A stretch of 64,000 nt of DNA from Streptomyces spinoverrucosus (GCF_015712165.1 NZ_JADPZX010000001.1:3348001-3412000); one strand, 5' to 3'; counted from the first letter of the stretch, positions 1 to 10,224 are shown. Program-made: numbers and translations. Notes: generated by a model from the letters alone, not told the origin.

Positions 1-1301
1 GGAGGCCGGTGCGCGCGGCGATCCGCGCCCGCGCGTTCCACAGCGCCCGGTACCCCTCCGCACCGAGCAGCGGTACGTCCTCGGTGACGCACTCGGCGAC
101 CCGCAGATCCAGCCCGTGCACCGCCTCGTCGACCGCGTCCTTGGCCATCACCCGGTACGTCGTGTACTTGCCGCCCGCCACCACGACCAGCCCCGGCACC
201 GGGTGCGCGACGGTGTGCTCGCGGGACAGCTTGCTGGTGGCGTCCGACTCGCCGGCGAGCAGCGGCCGCAGACCGGCGTACACACCCTCGACGTCGTCCC
301 GTGTCAGCGGCACCGCGAGCACCGAGTTCACATGCTCCAGCAGATAGTCGATGTCGGCGCTGGACGCGGCGGGGTGCGCCTTGTCGAGGTCCCAGTCGGT
401 GTCGGTGGTGCCGATGATCCAGTGCCGGCCCCAGGGGATGACGAACAGCACGGACTTCTCGGTGCGCAGGATCAGCCCGGTGGTGGAGTGGATGCGGTCC
501 TTGGGCACGACGAGGTGGATGCCCTTGGACGCCCGGACGTGGAACTGCCCCCGCTCCCCCACCATCGCCTGGGTGTCGTCGGTCCACACGCCGGTGGCGT
601 TGACGATCTGCTTGGCGTGGATCTCGTACTGCCCGCCGCCCTCGACGTCCTGCACCCGGGCCCCGACCACGCGCTCGCCCTCGCGCAGGAAACCGGTCAC
701 CCGCGCCCGGTTGGCCGCCTTCGCCCCGTACGACACCGCCGTACGCACCAGCGTGGCGACGAACCGGGCGTCGTCCATCTGGGCGTCGTAGTACTGCAAA
801 GCGCCGACCAGCGCGTGCTTCTTCAGTGCGGGTGCCACGCGCAGGGCCTGATGGCGGCTCAGGTGCCGATGTACGGGCAGGCCTCGTCCGTGTCCGCGGG
901 CCATCGACATGGCGTCGTAGAGCGCGACGCCCGAACCGGCGTACAGCCGTTCCCAGCCCTTGTGCTGCAAGGGGTAGAGGAAGGGCACCGGCTTCACCAG
1001 ATGCGGCGCCAGCCGCTCCAGTAGCAGGCCGCGCTCCTTCAGCGCCTCGCGGACGAGGCCGAAGTCGAGCATCTCCAGGTAGCGCAGGCCGCCGTGTATG
1101 AGTTTGCTGGACCGGCTCGATGTGCCCGACGCCCAGTCACGCGCCTCGACCAGGCCTGTCGACAGGCCGCGGGTCACGGCGTCCAGCGCGGTGCCCGCGC
1201 CGACCACTCCGGCGCCCACGACCAGCAGGTCCAGTTCCCGCTCGGCCATCGCCGCGAGCGACTCGGCGCGCTGCGCCGGCCCCAGTGTCCCTGTCCTCAC
1301 C
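1..1301 (-). CDS. glpD: Aerobic glycerol-3-phosphate dehydrogenase (FAD), 3' end cut off by window
   Basis: Oxidises sn-glycerol-3-phosphate to dihydroxyacetone phosphate and passes electrons via FAD to quinones at the inner face of the membrane. Translating the minus strand from a GTG at 1301 gives about 433 codons open to the left edge. Residues 23-40 carry the FAD-binding Rossmann pattern LLVVGAGVVGAGTALDA, followed by the family signature GTSSRSSKLIHGGLRYLE and, further on, IIGTTDTDWD and VVAGGKYTTYR. Family members are about 540-580 residues, so roughly the C-terminal quarter is missing. The GTG start follows a GGGAGG Shine-Dalgarno sequence by a few bases. Glycerol kinase or the uptake facilitator would be expected to the left but are not visible. 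The family call is secure; whether this is the only glpD in the genome cannot be told here. Confidence 0.93.
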
Positions 1302-1596
1302 GCTGCCTCCCGGTCATCGCCTCGCGTCGGCCGCACCCGTCGGGCGAGGCCCGGTCCACATCCCCCACGCTCAAAGTCTGACCGTGTCGTCCGACTTCAG
1401 CCACCACACACCCCCGAGCCTGTGGACAACCTGCACGGACACGGACGGCCACGGCCGGACACGGGCGCGGACACGAGCATGGGCGATACCACAAATCGGT
1501 CATATTTACCCCTAGTCTGACATTGCGCGCGCTCATCCTGTCCACAGGGCTTGCGCACCTGTCGCGCTTCGGTTACTGGGAAGGACGGCCCACGCC

Positions 1597-2805
1597 ATGC
1601 CCGCAGATCTCGCCGTCATCGGACTCGGCCCGCTCGGCCTGCCGCTGGCCCAGGCCGCAGTCGCCGCCGGGATCCCCACCGTCGGCTACAAGACCGGTCC
1701 CGAGCCCGGCTCGCTCAGCCCCGCCGAACTGCGCCGGATGCTCTCAGGGGGCTTCCGGCACGCCGCGGGCCCGAGCGAGCTCGGCCGGGTGCGCACCGCG
1801 GTCATCTGCGCCCCGACCCCCAGAAGCGCGGACGGCGGGCTGGACCTGAGCCAGGTGGAGGCGGCCGCCCGCACCCTGGCCGCGCGGCTGCGCCCGCACA
1901 CCACGGTCATCCTGGAATCCCCCGTGTACCCGGGCACGACCGAGGAATTCCTCCGCCCGCTGCTCGAAGAGGGCTCACGGCTGCGCGCCGGCCGCGACTT
2001 CCACCTCGCCTACTCCCCCAGCCGCGTCGACCCCGGCAACCGCGACTTCACCCCGGCCAACACGCCCAAGGTGATCGGCGGCCTCACCCCCGCCTGCACC
2101 GAGTCGGCCGCCGCCTTCTACGGCCGCCTCTCCGACAAGGTCGTACGCGCGCGTGGCACCCGTGAGGCCGAGACCGTGCAGCTCCTCGAAACCAACTACC
2201 GGCACGTCAACATCGCCCTGGTCAACGAAATGGCCGTCCTGTGCAACGACTTGGGCGTCGACGTGTGGGACGTCATCCGCTGCGCGGAGACCAAGCCGTT
2301 CGGCTTCCAGGCCTTCCGCCCCGGCCCCGGCGTCGGCGGCCACACCGTCCCGCAGGACCTGACCGGCCGCGCGGGCCGCGGCCTGCGCATGGTGGAACTT
2401 GCCCAGCAGGTCAACAGCCGCATGCCCCGGTACGTCGTCCAGCGCGCCGCCACCCTCCTCAACGAGCACGGCAAGTCGGCCCGCGGCGCGCGCGTGCTGC
2501 TCCTCGGCGTCACCTACAAGCCCGACCTCGCCGACCAGCAGGCCACCCCGGCGCAGGAGATCGCGTTCCGCCTGATGGAGCTCGGCGCCGCCGTCAGCTA
2601 CCACGACCCGCACATCCCGTCCTGGAGCATCCTCGACCGCCCGGTCCCCCGCGCGGACTCCCTGTACGAGACGGCGGCCGAGGCCGACCTCACGATCCTG
2701 CTCCAGAACCACCGCACCTACGACCTGCAAGGCCTGTCGGTGAAGGCGCAGCTTCTGCTCGACACCCGGGGCACGACTCCGACCGGGGCGGCGCACCGGC
2801 TCTGA
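1597..2805 (+). CDS. Nucleotide-sugar dehydrogenase family protein lacking the catalytic Cys
   Basis: A 402-residue member of the UDP-glucose/UDP-ManNAc dehydrogenase family. These enzymes oxidise a sugar C6 alcohol to a carboxylate with two NAD+ turnovers through a thiohemiacetal on a cysteine. The N-terminal Rossmann motif is VIGLGPLGLPLAQA; the central helix ETNYRHVNIALVNEMAVL and the C-terminal NAD-domain stretch LLLGVTYKPDLADQQ fit the WecC branch. The active-site loop reads GPGVGGHTVPQDL, so Thr250 stands where the family has the nucleophilic Cys (GGHC). It may be inactive, use another chemistry, or bind only. It stands alone, without glycosyltransferases or epimerases beside it, so no polysaccharide can be named. 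ATG start; divergent from glpD. Confidence 0.85.
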   Translation: MPADLAVIGLGPLGLPLAQAAVAAGIPTVGYKTGPEPGSLSPAELRRMLSGGFRHAAGPSELGRVRTAVICAPTPRSADGGLDLSQVEAAARTLAARLRPHTTVILESPVYPGTTEEFLRPLLEEGSRLRAGRDFHLAYSPSRVDPGNRDFTPANTPKVIGGLTPACTESAAAFYGRLSDKVVRARGTREAETVQLLETNYRHVNIALVNEMAVLCNDLGVDVWDVIRCAETKPFGFQAFRPGPGVGGHTVPQDLTGRAGRGLRMVELAQQVNSRMPRYVVQRAATLLNEHGKSARGARVLLLGVTYKPDLADQQATPAQEIAFRLMELGAAVSYHDPHIPSWSILDRPVPRADSLYETAAEADLTILLQNHRTYDLQGLSVKAQLLLDTRGTTPTGAAHRL

Positions 2806-2929
2806 CCCGCCGGTGCGCGGGGAATTCGCTGGTGGAGCGGGCCGGCGCGCCTGTTACTCTTCGGCGTCCCCATCGCACGCCCGTACGGGGACACCGCTCA
2901 TTCATCAGTCCCGTGGGGGGATTCCTGTC

Positions 2930-3421
2930 ATGACCCAGTCAGTTCCGCCGCAGTCTGCCGACGGCAACCCGTTCGCCCAGCAGCCGGCCCCCGTCCCGCC
3001 GGCGCCCCCCGCGCCCGCGCGGGGCAACCTCGCCCTCGGTGTGGTCACCGCCGTCGTCGTGGCCCTGGTCACCGCCGGTGTCTACGGCGCCGTCGTCGGC
3101 GCCACCGAGTACGAGATCGGCTACGCGGCCATCGGCGTCGGTTTCCTCATCGGTTTCGGCGCCGGCAAGGTCGGCGGGGCCAACCCGGTGCTCCCCGTGC
3201 TGAGCGCCCTGCTGTCCCTGGGCGCCGTCTACCTCGGTCAGCTCATCGGCACCGCGATCCTCAGCGCCGACATCGTCGGCGTCTCCGCGACCACGATGTT
3301 CACCGAGCACCTGGACCTGCTGATGGAGGCCTGGCAGGAGACCGCCGACGCGATGACGTTCCTGTTCCTCGCCATCGGCGCGTTCGCCGCGTTCTCCGGC
3401 GCCAAGAAGGCGGCCGCGTAG
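2930..3421 (+). CDS. Small integral membrane protein, unknown function
   Basis: A 163-residue protein. The first ~35 residues are Pro/Gln/Ala-rich and hydrophilic. Hydrophobic stretches follow at roughly 40-60 (LALGVVTAVVVALVTAGVYG), 68-85 (IGYAAIGVGFLIGFGAG), 90-115 and a last one near the C-terminus (MTFLFLAIGAFAAFSGA), suggesting four membrane segments. I recognise no enzymatic motif. The ATG at 2930 follows a G-rich Shine-Dalgarno tract about ten bases upstream, better than the in-frame upstream start at 2813. It ends just before the terminator hairpin that the IS30 element has split. Proline-rich cytosolic tails followed by short membrane domains are common in Streptomyces proteins of unknown role. 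Confidence 0.75.
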   Translation: MTQSVPPQSADGNPFAQQPAPVPPAPPAPARGNLALGVVTAVVVALVTAGVYGAVVGATEYEIGYAAIGVGFLIGFGAGKVGGANPVLPVLSALLSLGAVYLGQLIGTAILSADIVGVSATTMFTEHLDLLMEAWQETADAMTFLFLAIGAFAAFSGAKKAAA

Positions 3422-3433
3422 GCAGGCAGGCCG

Positions 3434-3449
3434 AAGGGCCCGTCCACCG
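3434..3449. terminator. Left arm of a terminator hairpin split by the IS30 element
   Basis: AAGGGCCCGTCCACCG here is the exact reverse complement of CGGTGGACGGGCCCTT at 4755-4770 on the other side of the insertion element. Joined without the element, they form a 16-bp GC-rich stem between two convergent genes, typical of a bidirectional factor-independent terminator. Confidence 0.75.
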
Positions 3450-3458
3450 CTCGGTGCT

Positions 3459-4746
3459 TTCTAGGGGTCGTCGCAACACGTGGTCGTGTTGATCAGGCCG
3501 CGAGCAGTTTATGCAGGCGCTCGGCTGGGGTTTCCCAGCCGAGCGTTTTGCGTGGGCGACCGTTGAGTTCGGCGGCCACGGCGTCCAGGTGCTTGCGGGT
3601 GTGGACCGAGAGGTCGGTGCCCTTGGGGAAGTACTGCCGCAGCAGGCCGTTGGTGTTCTCGTTGGAGCCTCGCTGCCAGGGGCTGGCCGGGTCGCAGAAG
3701 TAGACCGGGATGCCGGTGGCGACGGTGAACGCGCCGTGGGCGCCCATCTCGCTTCCCTGGTCCCAGGTCAGGGACCGTGTGAGGTGCGAGGGCAGGGTCT
3801 GGACCGTGGTGACCAGCACGTCCCGGACGCTCTCGGCGCCGTGGTCGCCGGGCAGGTGCAGGAGCATGACGTAGCGGGTGGCGCGCTCGACCAGGGTGCC
3901 GATGGCCGACTTACCGTCCTTGCCGATGATGAGGTCGCCTTCCCAGTGGCCGGGCACGGCCCGGTCTTCCGCTTCGGCGGGCCGTTCGCTGATCATCACC
4001 ATGGGGGTGGAAAACCGTGGCTGGCGCTGCTGGGCCTGGCGACGCGGCTTGCGCCGGGCGCGACCGGTCCGCAGGGCGCGGGCCAGCTCACGGCGCAACT
4101 CTCCGCGTCCTTGGACGTAGAGAGCCTGGTAAACCGTCTCGTGGACCACATGCATCTCCGGCCGCTCGGGCAACTGTGCCCGCAGAGCCTGGCAGATCTG
4201 CTCCGGACTCCACCGTAGATGCAGGTGGTCCTGGATGAAGTCCCGCAGCTCACGGTTCCGGCTGATCTTTCCCGGCTTGGGGCGGGGCCGGCGGGCATCG
4301 GCGCGGGCCTGGGCGGCGTGCGGCCGGTACTGGCCGTTGCCCGGATGCCGGTTACGGCGGATCTCGCGGCTGACGGTGGACGGGCTACGGCCCAGCTCGG
4401 CCGCGATCGCCCGGAGCGTGGCCTTCTCCCGCAGCCGGTCAGCGATGTAGATCCGGTCGGCCTCACGCAGATACCGGGACGGACCAGAAGGCGGCACCAC
4501 CGCGTTGATCGGTGGTGCCGCCTTCTGCCTACGGTCGGCGCTGCGGCCGTTACGCCACTTTCTGCCGGTCCGCTCGTCGATACCGACCAGCCGGCAAGCT
4601 TCCTTGTTGCTGTAGCCCTGTTGCACGAGCCGGGAGTATTCCGTCCGCTCCCGGCTCAGCTTCACAGGCCCCTGAGCCGTCCGGTCCCCACGAATCTCGA
4701 AGTCCATTGCCACCCCTGAACTGGGGTGTTGCAACGACCACTAGAA
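3459..4746 (-). mobile_element. IS30-family insertion sequence, 1288 bp, apparently complete
   Basis: Imperfect terminal inverted repeats bound the transposase gene: the left end reads TTCTAGGGGTCGTCGCAACA and the reverse complement of the right end reads TTCTAGTGGTCGTTGCAACA, 18 of 20 identical. A CT dinucleotide flanks both ends (3457-3458 and 4747-4748), matching the 2-bp target duplication expected of IS30 elements. The single long gene is intact, so the element may still be mobile. It lies in the loop of a former terminator stem. Confidence 0.85.
3493..4734 (-). CDS. IS30-family transposase
   Basis: A 413-residue DDE transposase that cuts and joins the ends of its own element. The N-terminal region has two helix-turn-helix segments (YSNKEACRLVGIDERTGRKW and LRAIAAELGRSPSTVSREI). 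The catalytic core shows GHWEGDLIIG (first Asp), LTWDQGSEM (second Asp) and SPWQRGSNENTNGLLRQYFP (Glu), the hallmark IS30 order. The length is somewhat above the usual 320-390 because of an N-terminal extension; a shorter start is possible. The frame is open throughout with no sign of decay. It lies between the terminal repeats of the element, leaving about 34 bp at the 3' side and about 12 bp at the 5' side. Confidence 0.95.
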   Translation of the reverse strand: MQHPSSGVAMDFEIRGDRTAQGPVKLSRERTEYSRLVQQGYSNKEACRLVGIDERTGRKWRNGRSADRRQKAAPPINAVVPPSGPSRYLREADRIYIADRLREKATLRAIAAELGRSPSTVSREIRRNRHPGNGQYRPHAAQARADARRPRPKPGKISRNRELRDFIQDHLHLRWSPEQICQALRAQLPERPEMHVVHETVYQALYVQGRGELRRELARALRTGRARRKPRRQAQQRQPRFSTPMVMISERPAEAEDRAVPGHWEGDLIIGKDGKSAIGTLVERATRYVMLLHLPGDHGAESVRDVLVTTVQTLPSHLTRSLTWDQGSEMGAHGAFTVATGIPVYFCDPASPWQRGSNENTNGLLRQYFPKGTDLSVHTRKHLDAVAAELNGRPRKTLGWETPAERLHKLLAA

Positions 4747-4754
4747 CTGAAGCT

Positions 4755-4770
4755 CGGTGGACGGGCCCTT
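4755..4770. terminator. Right arm of the split terminator hairpin
   Basis: CGGTGGACGGGCCCTT, followed by TCG, pairs perfectly with 3434-3449. It is now about 1.3 kb from its partner, so the original terminator for guaB3 (minus strand) and the 2930 gene (plus strand) is probably broken. New termination would depend on sequences inside the element. Confidence 0.7.
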
Positions 4771-4783
4771 TCGTGTCGTACGG

Positions 4784-5908
4784 CTATCGGCGGTGCTGCG
4801 AGTCCGCCACCGTCACCTCGACCCGCTGGAACTCCTTGAGCTCGCTGTAGCCGGTGGTGGCCATGGCGCGGCGCAGGGCGCCGAAGAGGTTCATCGAGCC
4901 GTCCGGGGTGTGGGACGGGCCGGTGAGGATCTCCTCGATGGTGCCGACCGTGCCGAGGTCGACCTTCTTGCCCCGCGGCAGCTCCTCGTTGACGGCCTCC
5001 ATGCCCCAGTGGTTGCCCTTGCCGGGGCCGTCCGTCGCGCGCGCGAGCGGGGAGCCCATCATCACCGCGTCGGCGCCGCAGGCGATCGCCTTGGGCAGGT
5101 CGCCGGACCAGCCGACACCGCCGTCCGCGATCACATGCACATACCGGCCGCCGGACTCGTCCATGTAGTCCCGGCGGGCCGCCGCCACGTCCGCCACCGC
5201 CGTGGCCATCGGCACCTGGATGCCCAGTACGTTGCGCGTGGTGTGCGCGGCGCCGCCGCCGAAGCCGACCAGGACGCCCGCCGCGCCGGTGCGCATCAGG
5301 TGCAGGGCGGCGGTGTAGGTGGCGCAGCCGCCGACGATCACCGGGACGTCGAGCTCGTAGATGAACTGCTTCAGGTTCAGCGGCTCGTGCGAGGACGAGA
5401 CGTGCTCCGCCGAGACCGTCGTACCGCGGATGACGAAGATGTCCACGCCCGCGTCCACCACCGCCTTGGAGAACTGCGCCGTGCGCTGCGGCGAGAGCGC
5501 CGCCGCGGTGACCACGCCCGAGTCGCGCACCTCCTTGATGCGCGCGCCGATCAGCTCCTCCTTGATGGGGGCCGCGTAGATCTCCTGCAGCCGGCGCGTG
5601 GCGGACTCGGCCGGCAGCTCGGCGATCTCGTCGAGCAGCGGCTGCGGGTCCTCGTACCGCGTCCACAGCCCCTCGAGGTTCAGCACGCCCAGGCCGCCGA
5701 GCTCGCCGATGCGGATCGCCGTGGCCGGCGAGACGACCGAGTCCATGGGGGCGGCCAAGAAGGGCAGCTCGAAGCGGTAGGCGTCGATCTGCCAGGCGAT
5801 CGAGACCTCCTTCGGGTCCCGCGTACGGCGGCTGGGGACGACGGCGATGTCGTCGAAGGCGTACGCCCGGCGGCCGCGCTTGCCGCGCCCGATCTCGATC
5901 TCAGTCAC
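4784..5908 (-). CDS. guaB3: GuaB3-type IMP dehydrogenase/GMP reductase family protein
   Basis: A 374-residue TIM-barrel protein of the IMPDH/GMP reductase superfamily. It lacks the tandem CBS domains that true IMPDH (next gene) carries. Visible motifs: FDDIAVVPSRRTRD near the N-terminus, GELGGLGVLNLEGLWTRYED, and the phosphate-binding IADGGVGWSGDLPKAIACGA. In the loop that holds the catalytic Cys of IMPDH (GSICTTR) this protein has GAAHTTR, with His222 at the Cys position. GuaB3 proteins have long been annotated as a second IMPDH; some have been reported to act as GMP reductases. The GTG start at 5908 gives the conserved N-terminus MTEIEIGRGKRG after an AAAGG-type site. It follows guaB on the same strand with a gap of 115 bp. 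Confidence 0.9.
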   Translation of the reverse strand: MTEIEIGRGKRGRRAYAFDDIAVVPSRRTRDPKEVSIAWQIDAYRFELPFLAAPMDSVVSPATAIRIGELGGLGVLNLEGLWTRYEDPQPLLDEIAELPAESATRRLQEIYAAPIKEELIGARIKEVRDSGVVTAAALSPQRTAQFSKAVVDAGVDIFVIRGTTVSAEHVSSSHEPLNLKQFIYELDVPVIVGGCATYTAALHLMRTGAAGVLVGFGGGAAHTTRNVLGIQVPMATAVADVAAARRDYMDESGGRYVHVIADGGVGWSGDLPKAIACGADAVMMGSPLARATDGPGKGNHWGMEAVNEELPRGKKVDLGTVGTIEEILTGPSHTPDGSMNLFGALRRAMATTGYSELKEFQRVEVTVADSQHRR

Positions 5909-6023
5909 GTGTGTGGCCTTTCCCTGATGCGTTTCAGCGCCTTCCAGTATCCCCGACGGGTACGACAAGGGCGGCCCCGGAACCCGGGACCGCCCCTGAG
6001 CAGGCCTCACGCGCGCGCGTGCG

Positions 6024-7568
<1,545 letters not shown>

Positions 7569-7671
7569 CTAACGGGAAGCACGGCTCTCACATTCCACGG
7601 TTGTGAACGGCCGAGGGCTTCGTATGTTCGTACGGAACACCGCGCGTTCCTGTTCATCCGCCGGACCCCGC

Positions 7672-8349
7672 CTACTGTTCGGCCAGCGCCCGCAGTCTGC
7701 TCAGCGCGCGGTGCTGGGCCACCCGGACCGCGCCGGGTGACATTCCCAACATCTGGCCGGTCTCTTCCGCCGTGAGGCCCACCGCGATGCGCAGCAGGAG
7801 CAGCTCGCGCTGGTTCTCGGGCAGGTTGGCCAGCAGTTTCTTGGCCCACTCGGCGTCACTGCTGAGCAGCGCTCGCTCCTCGGGGCCGAGCGAGTCGTCC
7901 GGCCGCTCGGGCATCTCGTCGGACGGGACCGCCGTCGAGCCGGGGTGTCGCATGGCCGCCCGCTGGAGGTCGGCGACCTTGTGGGCGGCGATGGCGAAGA
8001 CGAAGGCCTCGAAGGGGCGCCCGGTGTCCCGGTAGCGCGGCAGCGCGAGCAGGACGGCGACGCAGACCTCCTGGGCCAGGTCCTCGACGAAGTGGCGCGC
8101 GTCCCCCGGGAGGCGGGACAGCCGGGTGCGGCAGTAGCGCAGCGCCAGTGGGTGGACATGGGCGAGCAGGTCGTGCGTGGCCTGCTCGTCTCCGTCGACC
8201 GCGCGATGGACGAGCGCACCGATCGCCCCTTGGGCAGTGGCCGCCTCGTCGTCACGCATCGGTCCATGGTGCCCTGCGGCCGGATGCTCCGCGGCACTGC
8301 CTCCGTTGTTGTGCACCGAAGCGTTATGAGCAGGTGCGCCGGAAGTCAT
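7672..8349 (-). CDS. shbA: ECF-like RNA polymerase sigma factor, ShbA type
   Basis: A sigma-70 family factor with region 2 ([20 protein letters not shown] and [20 protein letters not shown]) and region 4 ([20 protein letters not shown] and [20 protein letters not shown]) separated by an acidic linker. Position between guaB and bldM and the sequence match my memory of ShbA, reported in S. griseus to drive transcription of hrdB, the principal sigma gene; the name rests on that recall. I chose the ATG at 8349 ([14 protein letters not shown]) because GGGGAGGG lies 8-11 bases upstream; an in-frame start at 8400 lacks such a site and MRDDEA further in is another option. No anti-sigma gene is adjacent. 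Confidence 0.85.
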   Translation of the reverse strand: MTSGAPAHNASVHNNGGSAAEHPAAGHHGPMRDDEAATAQGAIGALVHRAVDGDEQATHDLLAHVHPLALRYCRTRLSRLPGDARHFVEDLAQEVCVAVLLALPRYRDTGRPFEAFVFAIAAHKVADLQRAAMRHPGSTAVPSDEMPERPDDSLGPEERALLSSDAEWAKKLLANLPENQRELLLLRIAVGLTAEETGQMLGMSPGAVRVAQHRALSRLRALAEQ

Positions 8350-9231
8350 CCCCTGCGCCCTCCCCTTCCGCTCGACCGACTCGTCCCCGAGGAACTCCAC
8401 ACCTCAAGGATGCGGCATCCGCGCCGAAACGAGCAGCGACCATCCGCCGGCCCCCGTCACCGGCCCGCCCCACGGCGGGGTACGCCGCCGGGTCCGGGCC
8501 CCTCGTACGCCCCCTGTGACCACGCACGACGGCACTCCAGGGACCGCGCCCGCACAAACGCCCGTAACCCGGCTCACACGCCCCGGAATCTCCGCACACG
8601 CGGCCCTGAACCCGGACAACCGCCCCACCGAAACACCCGACGCAGACCCGAGGAGCCACCGCCCGACCGAAACACCCGACGCAGACCCGAGGAGCCGCCG
8701 CCCCACCCACACGCCCGACGCAGACCCGAGGAGCCGCCGCCCCACCCACACGCCCGACGCAGACCCGAGGAGCCGCCGCCCCACCCACACGCCCGACGCA
8801 GACCCGACGGGCCGCCGCCCCACCCACACGCCCGACGCAGACCCGACGGGCCACCGCCCCACCCACACACCCGACGCAGACCCGACAGACCCCGGGCCCT
8901 CCCACACGCCCGACGCAGACTGGACAGCCCCCAAGCACGCCCGCCCGCCCTGCACGGACCGAACAGGCCACCGGCGCATCCCCGCGCCCGACACAGACGC
9001 CACGCCACGTGGGCTTGCGCTTGCACGCGCGCCCGGCGCCGCCATCACCCACCGTCGGCCCCTGAACGCCTCCGGACGGAACACCGCCGCCCGTCGGCCC
9101 GCCCACGCACCCGGGCCAGGCGCGGGCCCGGCAGGGAGGGGGTACCCCCATCGTGTCGCCTCCTCCCCCACCCGAGCGGGGGCTCATCGCCGCCCCCGCT
9201 CACCGGGACACGCGGCAGCACCACGGCAGCG
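8350..9231. other. Long intergenic region between shbA and bldM, no convincing gene
   Basis: This 882-bp stretch is open in several frames on both strands, but the putative proteins are low-complexity Arg/Pro/Thr or Gly/Val/Cys repeats created by a 39-bp tandem repeat and very high GC. No frame has a good start and ribosome site. It should contain the promoter(s) of shbA near 8350-8500 and any bldM terminator. I could not place a confident promoter. Confidence 0.7.
8618..8925. repeat. 39-bp tandem repeat, about eight units
   Basis: The word GACGCAGAC recurs at 8639, 8678, 8717, 8756, 8795, 8834, 8873 and 8912, always 39 bp apart. A unit continues CCGAGGAGCCGCCGCC then CCACCCACACGCCC. The middle units are nearly identical; outer ones drift (ACCGAAACACCC at the left, GGGCCCTCCCACACG at the right). 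Units are contiguous without spacers, so this is not a CRISPR array. Because 39 is divisible by three, every frame reads as a 13-residue repeat. Confidence 0.95.
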
Positions 9232-9843
9232 TCAGCGCACCAGGCCCCAGCGGAAGCCGAGCGCCACCGCGTGCGCCCGGTCCGAGGCGCCGAGCTTCTT
9301 GAACAGGCGGCGAGCGTGGGTCTTGACGGTGTCCTCGGAGAGGAACAGCTCGCGACCGATCTCGGCGTTGGAGCGGCCGTGGCTCATGCCCTCCAGAACC
9401 TGGATCTCACGCGCGGTGAGCGTCGGCGCGGCCCCCATCTCGGCGGAGCGCAGCCGACGCGGGGCGAGCCGCCAGGTCGGGTCGGCGAGCGCCTGCGTGA
9501 CGGTGGCCCGCAGCTCCGCGCGGGAGGCGTCCTTGTGCAGGTAGCCGCGGGCGCCGGCGGCGACCGCGAGGGCCACACCGTCGAGGTCCTCGGCGACGGT
9601 GAGCATGATGATGCGCGCACCGGGGTCGGCGGACAGCAGCCGCCGCACCGTCTCGACGCCGCCCAGTCCGGGCATGCGTACGTCCATCAGAATGAGGTCC
9701 GAGCGGTCGGCACCCCAGCGGCGGAGGACTTCCTCGCCGTTGGCCGCCGTCGTCACGCGCTCGACACCGGGCACGGTCGCGACCGCGCGGCGGAGCGCCT
9801 CTCGGGCAAGCGGGGAGTCGTCGCAGACGAGGACGGAAGTCAT
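9232..9843 (-). CDS. bldM: Response regulator BldM, developmental transcription factor
   Basis: A 203-residue NarL/FixJ-type DNA-binding regulator required for aerial hyphae formation and sporulation genes. The receiver domain has the acidic pocket DD at residues 8-9, the phospho-acceptor-position Asp54 (ILMDVRMPG), a Thr in IIMLTVAEDL and Lys in YLHKDASRAE. A LuxR-type helix-turn-helix occupies the C-terminus (LTAREIQVLEGMSHGRSNAE then LFLSEDTVKTHARRLFKKLG). The family is reported to function without phosphorylation of Asp54 and no sensor kinase gene is adjacent, which fits an orphan regulator. ATG start at 9843. A BldN-type promoter lies at 9966-9993. whiD is divergent on the other side of the 381-bp gap. 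Confidence 0.97.
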   Translation of the reverse strand: MTSVLVCDDSPLAREALRRAVATVPGVERVTTAANGEEVLRRWGADRSDLILMDVRMPGLGGVETVRRLLSADPGARIIMLTVAEDLDGVALAVAAGARGYLHKDASRAELRATVTQALADPTWRLAPRRLRSAEMGAAPTLTAREIQVLEGMSHGRSNAEIGRELFLSEDTVKTHARRLFKKLGASDRAHAVALGFRWGLVR

Positions 9844-10224
9844 GGCCGCCCTCCGCAGCTGATGCGCGTCACCTTGAGCCTCCAGGCTGGTACGAAATCG
9901 TCACCTGTGCGGTCGACCGTCTCGGACGCCTGCCCGAGCGCTTGTGTTTTCAACCGCCTCCGCACTCTCAACGACGGTCACTCGAAAGAGTTACGGGGCT
10001 GTGTGCCGTCTTCGGCACTCTACGTGAGGGTGCGCACACGGTGCAGACATGCACAGCAGACCCTCAACCTTTCATCACAACCTATGCCCCATTTAGACCC
10101 ATTTCTTCCCATCTAGTGGTGTCTGAGGCTAGATTCGCAATGAGTCATATTTTCATCTCCTTAGATCGTAGATGTACGGTCGTGGGCACCGTATCCGCTC
10201 AGAACGGCTACAAGGGGTCACACA
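9844..10224. other. bldM-whiD divergent regulatory region
   Basis: 381 bp without a gene, holding promoters for both developmental genes. The bldM side has the BldN-type promoter described separately. The whiD side is unusually AT-rich for this genome (10080-10190, with runs such as TCATATTTTCATCTCC), as expected of regulated promoters, and ends with AAGGGG seven bases before the whiD ATG. Confidence 0.7.
9966..9993 (-). promoter_or_regulatory. BldN-type (sigma-BldN) promoter of bldM
   Basis: Read on the minus strand, CGTAAC (9993-9988) is followed after exactly 16 bp by CGTTGA (9971-9966). This matches the published sigma-BldN consensus as I recall it (CGTAAC, 16-bp spacer, CGTTGA) in all twelve positions. 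bldMp1 is a known BldN target. Transcription would start near 9957, leaving a leader of about 115 nt before the bldM start codon. Confidence 0.85.

Noticed and set aside
8618..8925. CRISPR-like periodic array
   Set aside because: Units are contiguous with no unique spacers, and no cas genes are present; it is a minisatellite.
7945..10116. Long plus-strand frame of 723 codons across shbA antisense, the repeat tract and bldM antisense
   Set aside because: It is created by the 39-bp repeat and high GC, is Arg/Pro-rich without domains, and covers two well-supported genes on the other strand.
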